Below, piece after piece: positions 1-12,363 of a stretch of 64,000 nt of DNA. Origin of the DNA: Costus lasius (taxonomy: Eukaryota > Streptophyta > Magnoliopsida > Zingiberales > Costaceae); assembly GCA_027563935.2 (NCBI GenBank), contig CM050446.2:111642499-111706498 (forward strand), read 5' to 3'. A model generated the notes under the pieces. It did no database searches. It saw only the letters and a list, made by a program, of their open reading frames with translations, and was not told the DNA's origin. Made by a program: the position numbers and the translations under genes. Positions within the stretch are counted from its first letter, which is position 1; every line of letters starts with the position of its first letter.

Positions 1-147
1 GTTTCACTCTTTCGGGCTATTTTATTGGATTTTTCAGTCAGATAAAATAGTGAGAAAAGAATCACTCTTAAGTCCTGGAATGATTCTAACATGGATACTG
101 ACCTTGTTGTTCTTGCTATGTTGTAGATTCGTGCAGCAACGAACACC
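1..147 (+). other. Copia-1 leader (untranslated) fragment
   Basis: Aligns with the leader of Copia-2 just upstream of gag (about 58175-58320, minus strand). It contains a pyrimidine-rich stretch ending in TTGTTGTAG at about 117-126, which looks like a plant 3' splice site; the same motif is present in Copia-2. Whether the leader is spliced is inference. No gene is seen here. Confidence 0.7.
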
Positions 148-3100
148 ACAGGGCTCAATTTGCGATCCATATTGGAAAGGGAGAAGTTTGCTGGGCCAAA
201 CTTCTCAGACTGGTACAGACAGCTTAAGATTGTACTTAAAGCTGAGAGGAAGCTGTATGTCCTTGAGTCGGCTATACCGGCTCAACCCGCTGCGAACGCC
301 GCAAGGGCGGTTCGGGATGCTTATGAGAAGCACATCAGTGATAGTACTGATGTCGCTTGCCTTATGCTTGCGTCAATGACGCCCGAGCTCCAGCGTCAGC
401 ATGAGGATTTGTCAGCTATTGATATTATAGCAAATCTCAAAATGCTATATGCTGCACAGGCAAGGACGGAATGCTATAACTTGACAAAACTTTTCTTTCA
501 TAGCAAACTGACTGAAGGAAGTCCAGTAGGATCTCACGTACTCAAGATGATTGGGTACAAAAAAGTTCTAGAGAAACTGGGACATACCATCAATCAAGAA
601 CTTGTTGTGGATATTATCCTGCAGTCTCTCCCGGCTTCTTTCGATCCGTTCATCATTAATTTTAATATGAACAAAATCGACTGTACTCCGGCAGAGTTAC
701 TGAACATGCTCTGTACCACAGAGCAGACTCTTGAGAAGGGAAAGCCTTCATCCTCTGTCTTAATGATTCCTTCAAGGAATAAGAAGAAGGGGAAGAAGGG
801 CAAAACCCCTATCAAGAGCTATAACAAGGCTTTGAAACAAAAGGTGAAGCGGTCAAAGGACAACAGATGTTTCCATTGTGGCCAGCTGGGTCACTGGAAG
901 AAGGACTGTAGAGCGCTCTAAAGAGAGAAGAAGGGAAGCAAGCCTTTCACTTCTGGCTCAGGTATTTACGTGACTGAAGTCATGGTAGCTTCTTCTATTT
1001 CATGGGTGTTGGACACTGCATGTGGAGTTCACATTTGTTCAAATGTGCAGGAACTCAAGAGAAGAAGACAGGTGGGACAGCATGAGGTGGACCTACGAGT
1101 TGGAAACGGGGCACGGGTTGCTGCTGTTGCTGTAGGAGAATATAACATCTCTTTACCATCTGGTTTTGTATTAGAACTTGACAATTGTTATTTTGTACCA
1201 AGCATAACAAAGAATATTATCTCTATTCCTGCTCTTGTCAGGAAAGGTTTTTCTTTTGAATGCAAAACTTCACAGTGTTGCATTTCATATGATAGTATTG
1301 TTTATGCAACTGGGTCGATTAACAATGGGTTATACATGTTGGACATGGAATGTTCTGTACAACAAATTGATAACAAGAAAGCCAAGTATGCTGATGACAG
1401 CACCTTGTTATGGCATAGTAGTTTAGGCCATATTAACAAGAAGCGCATTAAGCGGTTGCATGACTATGGACTGCTGGGATCATTCTCCTATGAGGAATTT
1501 GATACATGCAAAGCTTGTTTGATGGGTAAAATGACGAAGAATCATTTTACTAATAAAGGTGAAAGGGCTTCAAGTTTACTTGACCTAATTCACAGTGATG
1601 TGTGTGGGCCGTTTAGTAAACATGCCAGAGGTGGCTATTCATACTTCATTACTTTTACTGATGATTTCAGTAGGTATGGTTATGTCTATCTAATGAGACA
1701 TAAGAGTGAATCTTTTGACAAGTTCAAAGAATTCAAAAATGAAGTACAGAATCAGTTAGGCCGAAATATTAAGGCACTTCGTTCAGATCGAGGTGGAGAA
1801 TACTTGAGTCGTGAGTTTACTGACTATCTGAAGGAGTGTGGGATTATCTCACAGCTCACTCCACCAGGAACACTGCAATGGAATGGTGTGTCCGAAAGGA
1901 GAAATAGAACCTTATTGGACATGGTTCGTTCTATGATGAGTCAGGCTACTCTACCTTACTCCTTTTGGGGATTTGCACTGGAAACAGCTGCAAAGGTGCT
2001 AAACCGAGTGCCATCCAAGGCCGTTTCAAAGTCACCATATGAGTTATGGTATGGGAAACAGCCGAGCTTGACATTTATCAAAATCTGGGGTTGCGAGGCT
2101 TATGTCAAAAAGCTCGTCTCTGGGAAACTGGAGAGCAGATCAGATAAATTTATCTTTGTCGGTTACCCTAAAGAAACTAAGGGTTATTATTTCTATGATC
2201 CCAAAGAGAACAAAGTATTTGTTGCTCGAACGGCTATTTTTCTTGAGAAGGAATTTCTTCTGCAAGAGGCCAGTGGGAGAGAAATAAAGCTGGATGAAAT
2301 TCCAGAAGAGGGACAAAGTAGTCAAACTCAGTTGGATGAGCCTGAGCAAATAGATCAGGTTAATGTTCAACCTGAGGCTCAGATATCACGGGAACCGCGT
2401 AGATCGGGAAGGATCCGTCGTCAGCCTGAGCGCTATGACGGAGTCTACATCATTAATGATGAACCCCTCACTTATGTGGATGCGGTCAGTGGACCGGAAT
2501 CAGCAAGATGGCTTGAAGCTATGCGAGCCGAGATGGACTCCATGTCAAACAACCAAGTCTGGGATTTGGTTGATCCGCCTCCGGGAGTAATCCCTATAGA
2601 CTGTAAGTGGATCTTCAAAAAGAAGAAAGACATGGATGGTAACGTGGTTACCTATAAGGGCAGGCTAGTTGCGAAAGGTTTTAAACAAATCTACGGGATA
2701 GATTATGATGAAACTTTCTCTCCTGTGGCCATGTTCAAGTCCATTCGAATTATTCTCGCGATAGCAGCATATTATGATTATGAGATCTGGCAAATGGATG
2801 TGAAGACCGCTTTCCTTAATGGAAAACTGGAAGAGGATGTGTATATGACACAGCCTGAAGGTTTCACAAATCCATCAGAACGTCATAAGATATGCAAATT
2901 AAAGAAGTCCATTTATGGACTAAAACAAGCATCGAGAAGCTGGAATATTCGTTTTGATGAATCAGTTTGTGAATTTGGTTTCATCAAAAATGAAGATGAC
3001 CCGTGTGTATATAAGAGGTTTAGTGGGAGCGTAATTACTTTCCTAGTCCTCTACGTCGATGATATTTTAATCATTGGAAACGATATTCCTGAACTACATG

Positions 3101-4035
3101 CAGTTAAGGCATGGTTAAGAAAATGTTTCCAGATGAAAGATTTAGGAGAAGCAGCCTATGTATTAGGTGTGGAGATCTATAGAGATAGATCTAATAGGCT
3201 TCTCGGGCTGTGCCAGAGTACTTACATCGATAAGGTCCTGGAGAGATTCCATTTAGAAAATTCTAAAAGAGGATATCTTCCAGTCAGACATGGTCTGAAT
3301 CTTTCAAAGAGCCAGTGTCCTCAAACACAGTCTGAGAAAGATGAGATGGACAATACGCCTTATGCTTCGGCTATTGGGTCCATCATGTATGCGATGTTGT
3401 GTACTCGCCCAGACGTCGCTTACGGGTTAAGCGTGACCAGTCGGTTCCAAAGTAATCCAGGGAAGGCACACTGGATTGCAGTCAAGAATATTTTGAAATA
3501 TCTTCGGAGAACCAAAGATATGTTCTTGATTTATGGAGGTCAGGAAGAACTCAGTATTGAAGGATATACTGACGCTTCGTTCCAATCTGACCAAGACGAT
3601 TTCCGATCGCAATCAGGCTATGTTTTTAGCTTGAATGGAGGAGCAGTGGTGTGGAAGAGTTTCAAACAATCAATTGTTGCTGATTCCACAACAGAAGCCG
3701 AGTATGTTGCAGCCTCAGAAGCATCAAAGGAGGCAGTATGGATTCGTAAGTTCGTTCAAGAACTTGGTGTTGTTCCTTCAAGTGCAGACCCATTGGTTAT
3801 CTTTTGTGATAACACTGGAGCGATTGCACAAGCAAAGGAACCACGGTCACACCAGAAGTCCAAGCACATACAGAGAAGGTTTCATTTGATCCGTGAGATC
3901 ATAGATCGAGGAGAGATCAAGATCTGCAAGGTACATATAGATGACAATCTAGCTGACCCACTTACAAAGCCTCTGGCGTAGCAGAAGCATGAGAAGCACT
4001 GTAATAATATGGGTTTGAGATTTCTCAACCATTAG
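148..4035 (+). pseudogene. gag-pol: Copia-1 gag-pol polyprotein, single frame, broken by stops
   Basis: The polyprotein would form the capsid and supply protease, integrase, reverse transcriptase and RNase H. Gag runs to a CCHC zinc knuckle at 868-909. The protease active site reads D-T-A at 1012-1020. The integrase has the HHCC region (about 1410-1530) and then D, D and E residues ending in the G-V-S-E-R motif near 1885. Reverse transcriptase has the YVDD box at 3052-3063, and RNase H lies near 3550-3860. Gag and pol share one frame. The start codon position reads ACA (148-150) where Copia-2 has ATG. A TAA at 919-921 and a TAG at 3979-3981 stand where Copia-2 has CAA and CAG; the frame then runs on to the shared stop at 4033-4035. 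All other pol codons are open, so decay is slight. Confidence 0.95.
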
Positions 4036-4040
4036 TTTAA

Positions 4041-4055
4041 GTGCAAGTGGGAGAT
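4041..4055 (+). other. Copia-1 polypurine tract
   Basis: The purine-rich run AAGTGGGAGAT sits directly before the LTR start TGTTGGGG, the place where plus-strand DNA synthesis is primed. The same tract precedes the 3' LTR of Copia-2 (54271-54281, minus strand). Confidence 0.85.
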
Positions 4056-5718
4056 TGTTGGGGTATGCCCTTAAGGCTAATGTTTGAGGCCTTGGGTTAT
4101 TATCAGTATCATGTATAAACTAAGTATATGTTTATAAAGGCAATTGTTGTTATTCAGATTGTTGCATTATCTGCTGCTATATGTATACCTCTGAATAATG
4201 TCTCAATGATGTTCAGCTATGCTGACATTCAGAGTTGTCCTTAGTCGAGATATCTTGGTGAACATGAGACAGCCTTGATATGATGGAGACTAATATGTGT
4301 TCTAATCTTATAGGATGCTTCGAGCATGGAATAAGATTTAGACACATAGGTGCATTGGATGTACTGGACTGACCCTACTTAGGATATTCAATTGTTTGTC
4401 ACAATGTGAATAAATCCTTATAAGCAAGCAAGTGATATATTCCCTTTGACTTGAGATCACTTGTGTTTCTAAGTGATGATTGGCATTGTCTTGAGGTAGT
4501 TCAATATCATTTGAAAGATAATGGTTAAGGATTATTTTGGATAGTGGGCATGAGTCATGTTAGGACACTAGTGATAGATATAGGATTGCCTCTCCTAGTT
4601 GGAGTGTGATGTTCTAAAGGGGCCCCCTGGATGAGATGGTTGAGAAAGTGTATGGCCATACCCAGATGACTATGTTCATCTGATCTAACCATTCTCATCG
4701 TGTTGGAATTACAGGCTTGACACGCTTGTCCAACGAGAACATCCAGTGGCAAAGGGAACATGTATACTGAGTGAATTGGATTCACACTTGTGCTATGGTT
4801 TGGGAGTAGTCTTGGAAGACTCTTTCCTTCATATCGGGAGACAGTGATGTGTTGCTAGATACCCCTCTCTGATCATGATAACGTAAGTTATCATTACCGA
4901 CAATGAAGGAAACCCTTAGGGTCGCACAATTTGATGATATGGCTTACTTATGTCAGATCGTGTGGACTGGAATTATTCTAGTTCAGTTTAAAGCAATTTA
5001 AACTCTGATTGGAAGTGAGATCTAGTCTGATCATATTTGATTGATTAGGACATATGATCGGTAAGCTTCGATCGGGAGGATTGATGCTTGATCGAAGAGA
5101 TCAAGAGCGTCAAGAGATGTGTGGTTGGATCTTGAGCCACTTGGTTCAATAAGATCAAAACCAGGGTTGGTTTGATTTGGTCCTTGAACCAAATAAAATT
5201 GAACCGGTTCACTTAGTGTGAGCGCATGGTTCAATTAAAGAGGGAAGTTTCGGTTGGTTCACTTAAGGTGAACGCATGGGAGTTAAGAGAGGGGGTTACA
5301 CTTTTGGTTCTTACCATAAGTGGTAACCGAATCTTTCTATCTTTGGCTCTCACGTTTTCGAAGCTTGCTCTCTCGTCTCCTCGTGGTGTGAGTTGCTTGA
5401 TCATCTTCACGCAACAACAAAGAAGTGGGTTTCGGCCAACAAAGAAAAAGCACATCTCCTCTCCAAGTTTCGATCAAGGACTCCTTAGTGCCTTGCTAGC
5501 ACAAAGAGCACAAGGAAGAAGCCATCAACATCTTGTGTGTGATTCCTTTGGAGAAGAGGCGCCTTTCCCCTTTCTTCTTCCAAGCCGCCACTCAAACTAT
5601 GGCCATGGTAATGATTCAACTTATCCTTTCATGGTTGATTATATTTCAAGTCAAGCGATCCATGAAACCTAGTTTTTCCGCCTATGCAAAATTTTCTAAA
5701 TGCATGTTACCTAGGTTT
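4056..5718 (+). repeat. Copia-1 3' LTR, right end unclear
   Basis: Starts with TGTTGGGG right after the polypurine tract and aligns with the Copia-2 LTR, best in its first several hundred bases and much less in its second half. The right end should finish in ...CCCAACA or ...CA, but the last recognisable LTR sequence is CCTAGGTTT near 5711-5718, after which Gypsy-2 gag begins. The 20-30 terminal bases seen in other copies (with a CCCCTTGAAGGGG palindrome) are missing. Open frames inside this LTR (for example 5226-5672) are not genes. Confidence 0.85.
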
Positions 5719-7020
5719 ACTAATAACTACACTCAGAGACCTGTGAATGATCCATATTCTGCAACCTACAATCCAGGATGGAGGAACCACCCCAACCTGT
5801 CCTACAAGAATAATCAAGGGCAAGTTCCTCAGTATTCTCAGCAGAATAGTAGGGCACCACCGAGCTTTCAACCAAGGCAATACGGGCAGCCCCCGAAGTC
5901 AAACTTTGATTCCATGCTGATGAAGCAACAAAAGAGAACCGATGACCTTGCTGACCAGATCAAGCAGCTGACATCCTGTGTGGAAGCTTTAACTACCCAC
6001 AACAAGATGTTGGAGAATCAGATCGCACAGCAAGCTAGTACGGCTAGCAGACCTACAGGGAGACTACCGGGACAGCCTGAGATGAACCCCAGGGAGCATA
6101 TCAACGCGGTCACTGCAATAAGCGCCAAACACGACGAGACACCTAGAGAGCCCAATGAAGAACCTATTGATCTTTCTGCAAGCAGTGCTTTCGATCAAGA
6201 AGTTTGTGAGGAGAAAGGAGAAGAAGAGAAATATGTAGGTCCGCCTGCATATGTTCCTCCAATTCCTTTTCCCCAGAGGGTAAGAAAAATAGACCAGAGA
6301 AAAACTGAAGGCAGTAAGTTCGATGTAAAGAAAAAATAGGTGACCAAGAACACTGAAATAACAAAGGTAAGAGACCCCGGAGATATTTCAATTCCATGCC
6401 AAGTTGGTAAGTTTACTGTTGAAAAGGCTTTGTACGACGTAGGAGCCAGTATCAGCTTGATACCTGCATACTTGATTGAGGAAGTAGGTAGTGGAGAACT
6501 TAAACCTACTAAGACTTATATTCAATTTGCTAATAGTTTTGATCAGCAACCAATTGGTATCCTAGATAATGTAACAGTTAAAATTGATAAATTTTCTATC
6601 GTTACTGACTTTATGGTTGTTAACATGAAGGAAAACGCTAAGTTCCCTGTCATTCTAGGAAGACCATTCTTAGTGAGCACGGGAGCTATAATTGACATGT
6701 TGCATGAAAAACTTACTTTGAATTTGAATGATAGCAAGTTGATCTTTGATTTTTCAGCTGAAGTTAAACGAATTAATTTTGTAGGTCCCGATAAATCTCC
6801 AGAGGTGAAGGAGAACAAATTTGATAAACCAAGTGATTTTGAAATCGATAGACGTCTCTCAGAAAATTAGGAAAAGCATAAAGAGGGGGAATCGAAGAAA
6901 GCTGAGACATGGACACTACCTAGAACTATAAAGTTAAATCTATACAATGAACTGGAAAGGTGTCAGGAACAACAATTGCCAATTATTCACTGCGCCTTGT
7001 ATCCACCAGAAAAGTCATGA
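5719..7020 (+). pseudogene. Gypsy-2 gag (C-terminal part) and aspartic protease
   Basis: The first recognisable motif is D-P-Y-S-x-T-Y-N-P-G-W-R-N-H-P near 5748-5793, typical of Athila-type gag after the zinc knuckle. A Q/P-rich linker and a coiled-coil-like stretch follow. The protease has D-V-G-A-S (about 6439-6453) where relatives have D-L-G-A-S, and the I-L-G-R-P-F motif near 6655. The frame is interrupted by TAG at 6337-6339 and 6868-6870, and the original end is probably TGA at 7018-7020. Compared with Gypsy-1, roughly 50 residues between the proline-rich P-F-P-Q-R motif and the protease are missing. No polymerase follows. Upstream gag is separated from this piece by Copia-1. Confidence 0.85.
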
Positions 7021-7029
7021 ACACTATCT

Positions 7030-7077
7030 TGGTCAAGCTAAAGACCATAAACAAGCGCTTCCTGGGAGGTAACCCAG
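7030..7077 (+). other. Gypsy-2 post-pol double hairpin module
   Basis: Two small stem-loops lie 10 bp after the protease ORF: TGGTC (7030-7034) pairs with GACCA (7043-7047), and CTGGG (7062-7066) pairs with CCCAG (7073-7077) around the loop AGGTAA. AGCGCT lies between them. The same layout is found in all five gypsy families here that reach this position. The role is unknown. Confidence 0.75.
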
Positions 7078-7390
7078 CGGCTCTGAATTTTCATATATTT
7101 CAGCATATCTTTCTATTTTAGTTTTGAACTTTTCTTTATAAACCCTAGGAGTAGTTTCTTAATTTTTAATTATTGTTTTAAGCTTTCTCCATGTCATTTG
7201 ATGAACTACGAAAATTCTTCTGAATTCAATGCTTATTGTGCAGGAATTTTTCAGGGATTTTTGCAGATTTTTTTTTATGAAAAACCAAGTCAAAACGCGA
7301 CATTTACGGGTTAAGCCGTAATTATCGCGGAGCCGTGATTCGATTATGACAGAGTTTACTATATACTGTACACTAAAGCAGGTTTACGGC
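7078..7390 (+). other. Gypsy-2 spacer with ACGG/CCGT palindromes, left part
   Basis: Noncoding, AT-rich. It holds imperfect inverted repeats built on TTACGG and CCGTAA (about 7300-7390), the same word found in the Gypsy-2 LTR near 25130-25375. Gypsy-1 is inserted at its end, and the spacer continues at 20940. Confidence 0.75.
7386..7390. repeat. Target site duplication of Gypsy-1, left copy (ACGGC)
   Basis: ACGGC directly before the LTR start, repeated exactly at 20935-20939 after the other LTR. It lies within a Gypsy-2 palindrome word. Confidence 0.92.
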
Positions 7391-8819
7391 TGATGCATCG
7401 CATTTTGGTAGTATTTTTTCGTTGTATTTCAAGTCAAATCTAGGCTTATTTTAACACTTTTATACTCATTATAGCCTTATTTCCTTCATATCTTCGGAAT
7501 CTTCACTTTTTAGCACTTTTATGGAATTTTAGGTAAAAACATCCTTTTTTGACATATTTTGAATATTCTGAGGCCATGGGACGATTTCTTGTGTGAAAAC
7601 GAAGCCGCCCGTCAAATTTGAGCTCATTCGGAGTTTGCCTGAGAATCACAGCCACCGTCCCAGTTGCTAGCCAGCGAAACTCACAAAGAGCATCACGGCC
7701 AGGTGAACCCAGCGGGGTTCACCAGAATTCCTTCAGGCCAAAAACAGTCCAGAGGACATCACAGCCAGGTGAACCCGGTGGGGTTCACTGCGCTTCTTTC
7801 AGCCGAACTCACAGAATGAATCACGCACCCGACCTATACTCGGTTTTCCTTCGATTTCTCACCCGTTCGGAGTCCAAATTCGGCAAGTAAGGTGTCTATG
7901 GAAAGCTCTTTCAGAGGCGAACACATGGGATATAAAAGCCCTAATTTTCTTGCCCTAATGAGGGAATAATCTTGCAAGGAAATGGCGCAGGTGGAAGAAC
8001 ACGGCGACGAGGCAATTTTTGGAGATTTTTAGAGATTGAGACACAAGATCATCATGATTTCTTTAGGATTCCTTTGGTTCATTGTCTCCTTCCTCTTAGA
8101 TTCATTTTCTTGTACTTTTTCTTTCATTAAAAGAGAGATTTTGAATGTTTCAATGATGATTGTAGCGTAAACCCTATTTCGGGGCTTGGTTGAAGGCCTT
8201 TGATGATTCTGATCGCAAACTTTGTATCTATTTTTGTTATTTGGAATGAATTGTGAGCATATTCTACTTTGACATATTTATTTCATGATTTTACCTTGGC
8301 CAAGTATTTTCACGTGTTAGCCATTACGATTCATATCGAGAGAAGGATCATAAGGGTGAAATCTCTTAGTAAAACTTGCAAGACCTCGACACGAGAGTGC
8401 TTGGTCTTCGCTCGAGGATCTCATAGTCTGCCATAGAACTCATTGGGTTCGTCTTAGAACAATCCACCGCGAGAGTAGGAGGTCAGTCTAAGACGAACAC
8501 TGGGGTGTACACTCGAGAGAGAGCACCTTGTACCCTAGGGTTAGGCTCCTTGTGCAAAACCAATAAACCAAATAATTAATATCTTTCTTGTGCGATTAAG
8601 ATTATCATTGTGGTGGAAACCGTAGCCCTGATATCTCTCTCATATTTGACGTCTACCGATGTAGTTGCAATTGCTTGTTTTCGATTTTTGTCTTCAAAAC
8701 CCAATTTCGATTCGCCTAGCTATTAGGACTCGGATTTTCTAGTATTCAACCTTGTTCCTTGTGGGATTCGATATCTTTTATATTACTTCGACATAACCGT
8801 GCACTTGCGGTACATGTCA
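7391..8819 (+). repeat. Gypsy-1 5' LTR
   Basis: Begins TGATGCATCG and ends TACATGTCA. It contains palindrome units of the form GGTGAACCC...GGGGTTCACC (about 7692-7795), fewer than the other LTR, which keeps four; two segments are missing here. The sequence near the right end (CCGTGCACTTGCGG) is shared by several gypsy families in the window. Confidence 0.93.
7931..7938 (+). promoter_or_regulatory. Putative TATA box in Gypsy-1 5' LTR
   Basis: TATAAAAG about 540 bp into the LTR, just after the palindrome units. It is conserved at the same place in the 3' LTR (20047-20054). Promoter function is inferred from position and sequence. Confidence 0.6.
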
Positions 8820-8825
8820 TGTTTT

Positions 8826-8843
8826 TGGCGCCGTTGCTGGGGA
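8826..8843 (+). other. Gypsy-1 primer binding site (tRNA-Asp type)
   Basis: TGGCGCCGTTGCTGGGGA lies a few bases after the 5' LTR. It matches the complement of the 3' end of tRNA-Asp used by Athila-like elements, with one change (GCTGG for GCCGG). Confidence 0.85.
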
Positions 8844-8980
8844 ACGACGGTTGATATTAGTATACTTCTGAGAATTGGTAGACTAGGCCTTAGGTTAGAT
8901 TTTCTTTACTGCACTGCTATTTTCTTTTTCTTTTTATTTACTTACTGTCTTAGAAATTTATAATTTTGACTAACCATTTT

Positions 8981-11900
8981 ATGCGAAGAAGTTCTAGGGC
9001 AGGTACATTCTTTCACATTGATCCAGAGTTCAAGCACACCTTCAGGACAAGAAGGAAGCAAAATCAAATTCTGAAGAAAGAAGTCATGAACCATCCAGAA
9101 GGAGAAAATCAGATGGAGCACATTCAGCTTGATGTGAACAATGACCGAGTACCACAACCAATGGGGAACAACTATAACAACAGGACATTGAAAGATTACT
9201 CTACTCCTTACACTTATGGTTTTCAATCAGGAATTGCTAGGCCCGCTGTTGAGGCCAATAACTTTGAAATAAAACCTGCTCTTCTTTCTATGGTGCAACA
9301 AAACCAATTTGGTGGTTCTCCTCTTGAGGACCCCAACATGCACCTCTCTATTTTTCTAGAATACTGCGATATGTTGAAAATTAACAGTGTGTCTGCTGAT
9401 GCGATCAGGTTGCGACTATTTCCCTTCTCTATGAGGGACAGGGCGAGAGCTTGGCTGCACACACTACCTGCTGCTTCGATAAGAACATGGGCAGAGCTTT
9501 CTCAAGCCTTTCTTTCCAAGTACTTCCCTCCATCAAAGACAATTCAATTGCGAAATTAGATAACGAGTTTCATGCAAAAGGATGGAGAGTCTCTATATGA
9601 AGCTTGGGAGAGGTTTAAAGAGCTCCAAAAGATGTGTCCACATCACGGAGTTGAAACTTGGGTTTTGATCCAAACGTTCTACAACGGTTTGGATTACAAC
9701 ACGAGACTTACAGTGGACGCTGCAGCAGGAGGCGCTTTGATGAATAGGAGAGTTGAGGATGCTATGAACCTTCTCGAGGACATGGCGATTAACCATCACC
9801 AATGGACATCTGAGAGAGGTACTTCTACCAAGAAGTCAGGTAAGTATGACCTTGACTCTTTGACTGCACTCACGGCTAAAGTTGATAATTTGACTAGGAA
9901 ACTTGACTCTTGGTCTGTTAATTTGATGGATGTTAACGCTATTTCTTATGAGGTCTGTGGAGTTGTAGGTCATGCAGGGGCAGATTGTTAGGCAGGAGAT
10001 GGACAGATGGCTGCGATCAACTCCAAGCAATTGAATGTTGTTAAAAATTTCAACTCTAACAACAACCCTTATTCCAACTTCTACAATCCAGGGTGGCGCA
10101 ACCATCCAAATTTCTCTTACCGGACAACTCAACCAATTCAACCTGGGCAAGCACCACCACAGCAAACCCAGCCCCCACAAGGAAACTTTAGGCAACCCCA
10201 ACAGAACAATTCCATACCACTAGGATTTCAGACTAGGAACTACAATGCACCACCACCACAGCCAAGGCCGAGCAATAATTCAAATTTGAGCAAGCAACTT
10301 GAAGGACTTATAGACATGATAAAGATGATGATGACAAGGATGGACTCCCTGGAAACACACAATAAAATGCTAGAGAGCCAGCTAGCCCAGCAAGCTAGCT
10401 CGTCTTCGAGAGCACCAGGGAAGCTACCATCCCAGCCTGAGGTAAACCCGAGGGAGCATTGCAATGCAATCTCCACTCGGAGCGGCAAGCAACTTGAAAA
10501 TCCAAAGATGCCGACTGATGACAGGATAGATGAAGTGATACCAGAACCTATGGAACAACATTCAGATGAAACATCAGTGGCACCTGAACCAGCTGAAGAG
10601 GAGCGGCCCTATATGGGACCGCCTGCATACAAGCCACCGATTCCTTTTCCGCAAAGGCTTGTCAAGGCTAAATTGGACAAGCAGTTTGGTAAGTTTTTAG
10701 AGGTTTCAAAGAAACTTTACATTAACATCCCTTTCGTTGATGCTCTTTCGCAGATGCCGACTTATGCAAAATTCCTGAAAGACATCTTATCAAATAAGAG
10801 AAAGCTAGAGGATCAAGGGACTGTTGCACTTACTGAGGAGTGCAGTGCCATCATTCAGAACAAGCTCCCTCAGAAACTTAAAGACCCGGGCAGTTTCTCT
10901 ATACCCTGCCAGATTGGGGAGATGTCCTTTCAGAGAGCTTTGTGCCATCTAGGAGCAAGTGTTAGCCTTATGCCACTATCACTTTGTAAAAGGCTAGACT
11001 TAGGAGATTTGCAACCAACTAGTATTTCCATACAGCTTGCAGATAGATCTGTACACCACCCAGTTGGTATTTTAGAGGATGTACTAGTTAAAGTAGGAGA
11101 TTACTTTATTCCTGCTGATTTTATTATTTTGGAGATTGATGAGGATGACAGGCTCCCTATCATTCTGGGGAGACCTTTTCTTGCTACTGCAGGCGCTGTC
11201 ATGGATGTCAAGAATGGGAAACTGACCTTGAACATCTGTGGCAACATTATTCAATTTGATTTAACTAACATCCTGAAAAAACCTTCTCTTGCTGGTACAT
11301 GCTACAACATTGACATTGTGAAAAAATTTGTACAAGATGCTGAGCCGCCCAGGAGAGAAGTGGACCCACTGGAGCTTGCCCTAACAAATTCTGTTGACAA
11401 AGATGAAAAAGGGGAAGCTGAGAAGTTTGTTGCAATGCTGGACGGTGATGCAAGTCCTGAAAACAAGAAAGAAGAAATTCAGGAGACTCAGGAACAAAAG
11501 AAAATTGAACTCAAGAACTTGCCAAGCACTTTGAGATACGAGTTCTTGGGAGATGATTCTACATACCCCGTGATTGTTAGTGCGGCGTTGGACAAGGAGC
11601 AAACTGAATTACTGCTTAATGAACTTCGCCTCCATAGGAAGGTAATAGGTTACTCATTAGATGACATAAAAGGGATTAACCCCTCTATTTGCATGCACAT
11701 GATCCTATTGGAAGACAATAGTAAACCTTATGTAGAGTTCCAGCACCGACTAAACCCGCATCTAAAGGATGTAATGAAGAAAGAAGTGCTCAAACTACTA
11801 GACGCCGGAGTTATATATCCAATTTCAGATAGCTCTTGGGTAAGTCCAGTACATGTTGTACCCAAGAAAGGCGGCGTCATAGTGATAAAGACCGAGGCAG

Positions 11901-12363
11901 ACGAGCTGATACCTACGCGCATGGTCACGGGATACAGGATGTGCATAGACTACAGGAAGTTGAATTCGGCTACGTGAAAGGATAATTTTCCTCTTCCATT
12001 TATAGATCAGATGTTAGATAGATTAGCGCATAACTCTTATTTTTGCTTTTTGGATGGCTTTTCAGGTTTCTTCCAGATCCCTATCCACATAGATGACCAG
12101 GAGAAAACAACTTTCACATGTCCCTGCGGCACATATGCGTACAGAAGGATGCCCTTTGGCCTCTGCAACGCCCCCGCGACCTTTTAGCGAGCAATGATGG
12201 CCATATTTTCTGTTTTTAATGAAGATTTCATGGATATATTTATGGACGATTTTTCTGTGTATGGTTCTTCATTTCATCATTGCTTGTCTAATTTGTCTAA
12301 GGCTTTGCAGAGGTGTGAAGAGGTGAACCTAGTCTTGAACTAGGAGAAGTGCCACTTCATGGT
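8981..12363 (+). pseudogene. gag-pol: Gypsy-1 gag, protease and start of reverse transcriptase
   Basis: The start at 8981 (M-R-R-S-S-R-A-G) matches the start of Gypsy-3 gag. The gag domain carries R-D-R-A-R-A-W-L and the E-S-L-Y-E-A-W motif. The zinc knuckle (about 9943-9988) reads Y-E-V-C-G-V-V-G-H-A-G-A-D-C, so its first cysteine is tyrosine. Protease has the motif L-G-A-S near 10953 (H for D before it: C-H-L-G-A-S) and I-L-G-R-P-F near 11161. Reverse transcriptase extends from about 11740 to the F-M-D-D box near 12244. One frame is interrupted by TAG at 9557-9559 and 9989-9991 (CAG in Gypsy-3), TGA at 11975-11977, TAG in the P-A-T-F motif (about 12185) and a TAG near 12342. At about 12363 the sequence jumps into RNase H, missing roughly 400 bp relative to Gypsy-4. 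The protease Asp-to-His change would abolish activity. Confidence 0.92.

Larger units (their letters stand above)
1..5718 (+). mobile_element. Copia-1: LTR retrotransposon, 5' end outside window
   Basis: A Ty1/copia element in the plus orientation. The window opens in the leader between the 5' LTR and gag; gag, protease, integrase, reverse transcriptase and RNase H follow in the copia order, then a purine-rich tract and the 3' LTR. Its internal part is very similar to Copia-2 on the other strand. On the right it abuts a gag sequence of Gypsy-2 whose upstream half is missing from the window, so Copia-1 most likely landed in Gypsy-2 gag and the rest of that gene lies to the left. The target duplication cannot be checked because the 5' LTR is not in view. 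Confidence 0.93.

Noticed and set aside
5226..5672. Open frame of 148 codons
   Set aside because: Lies in the Copia-1 LTR, is not kept in the other LTR copies and has no recognisable domain.
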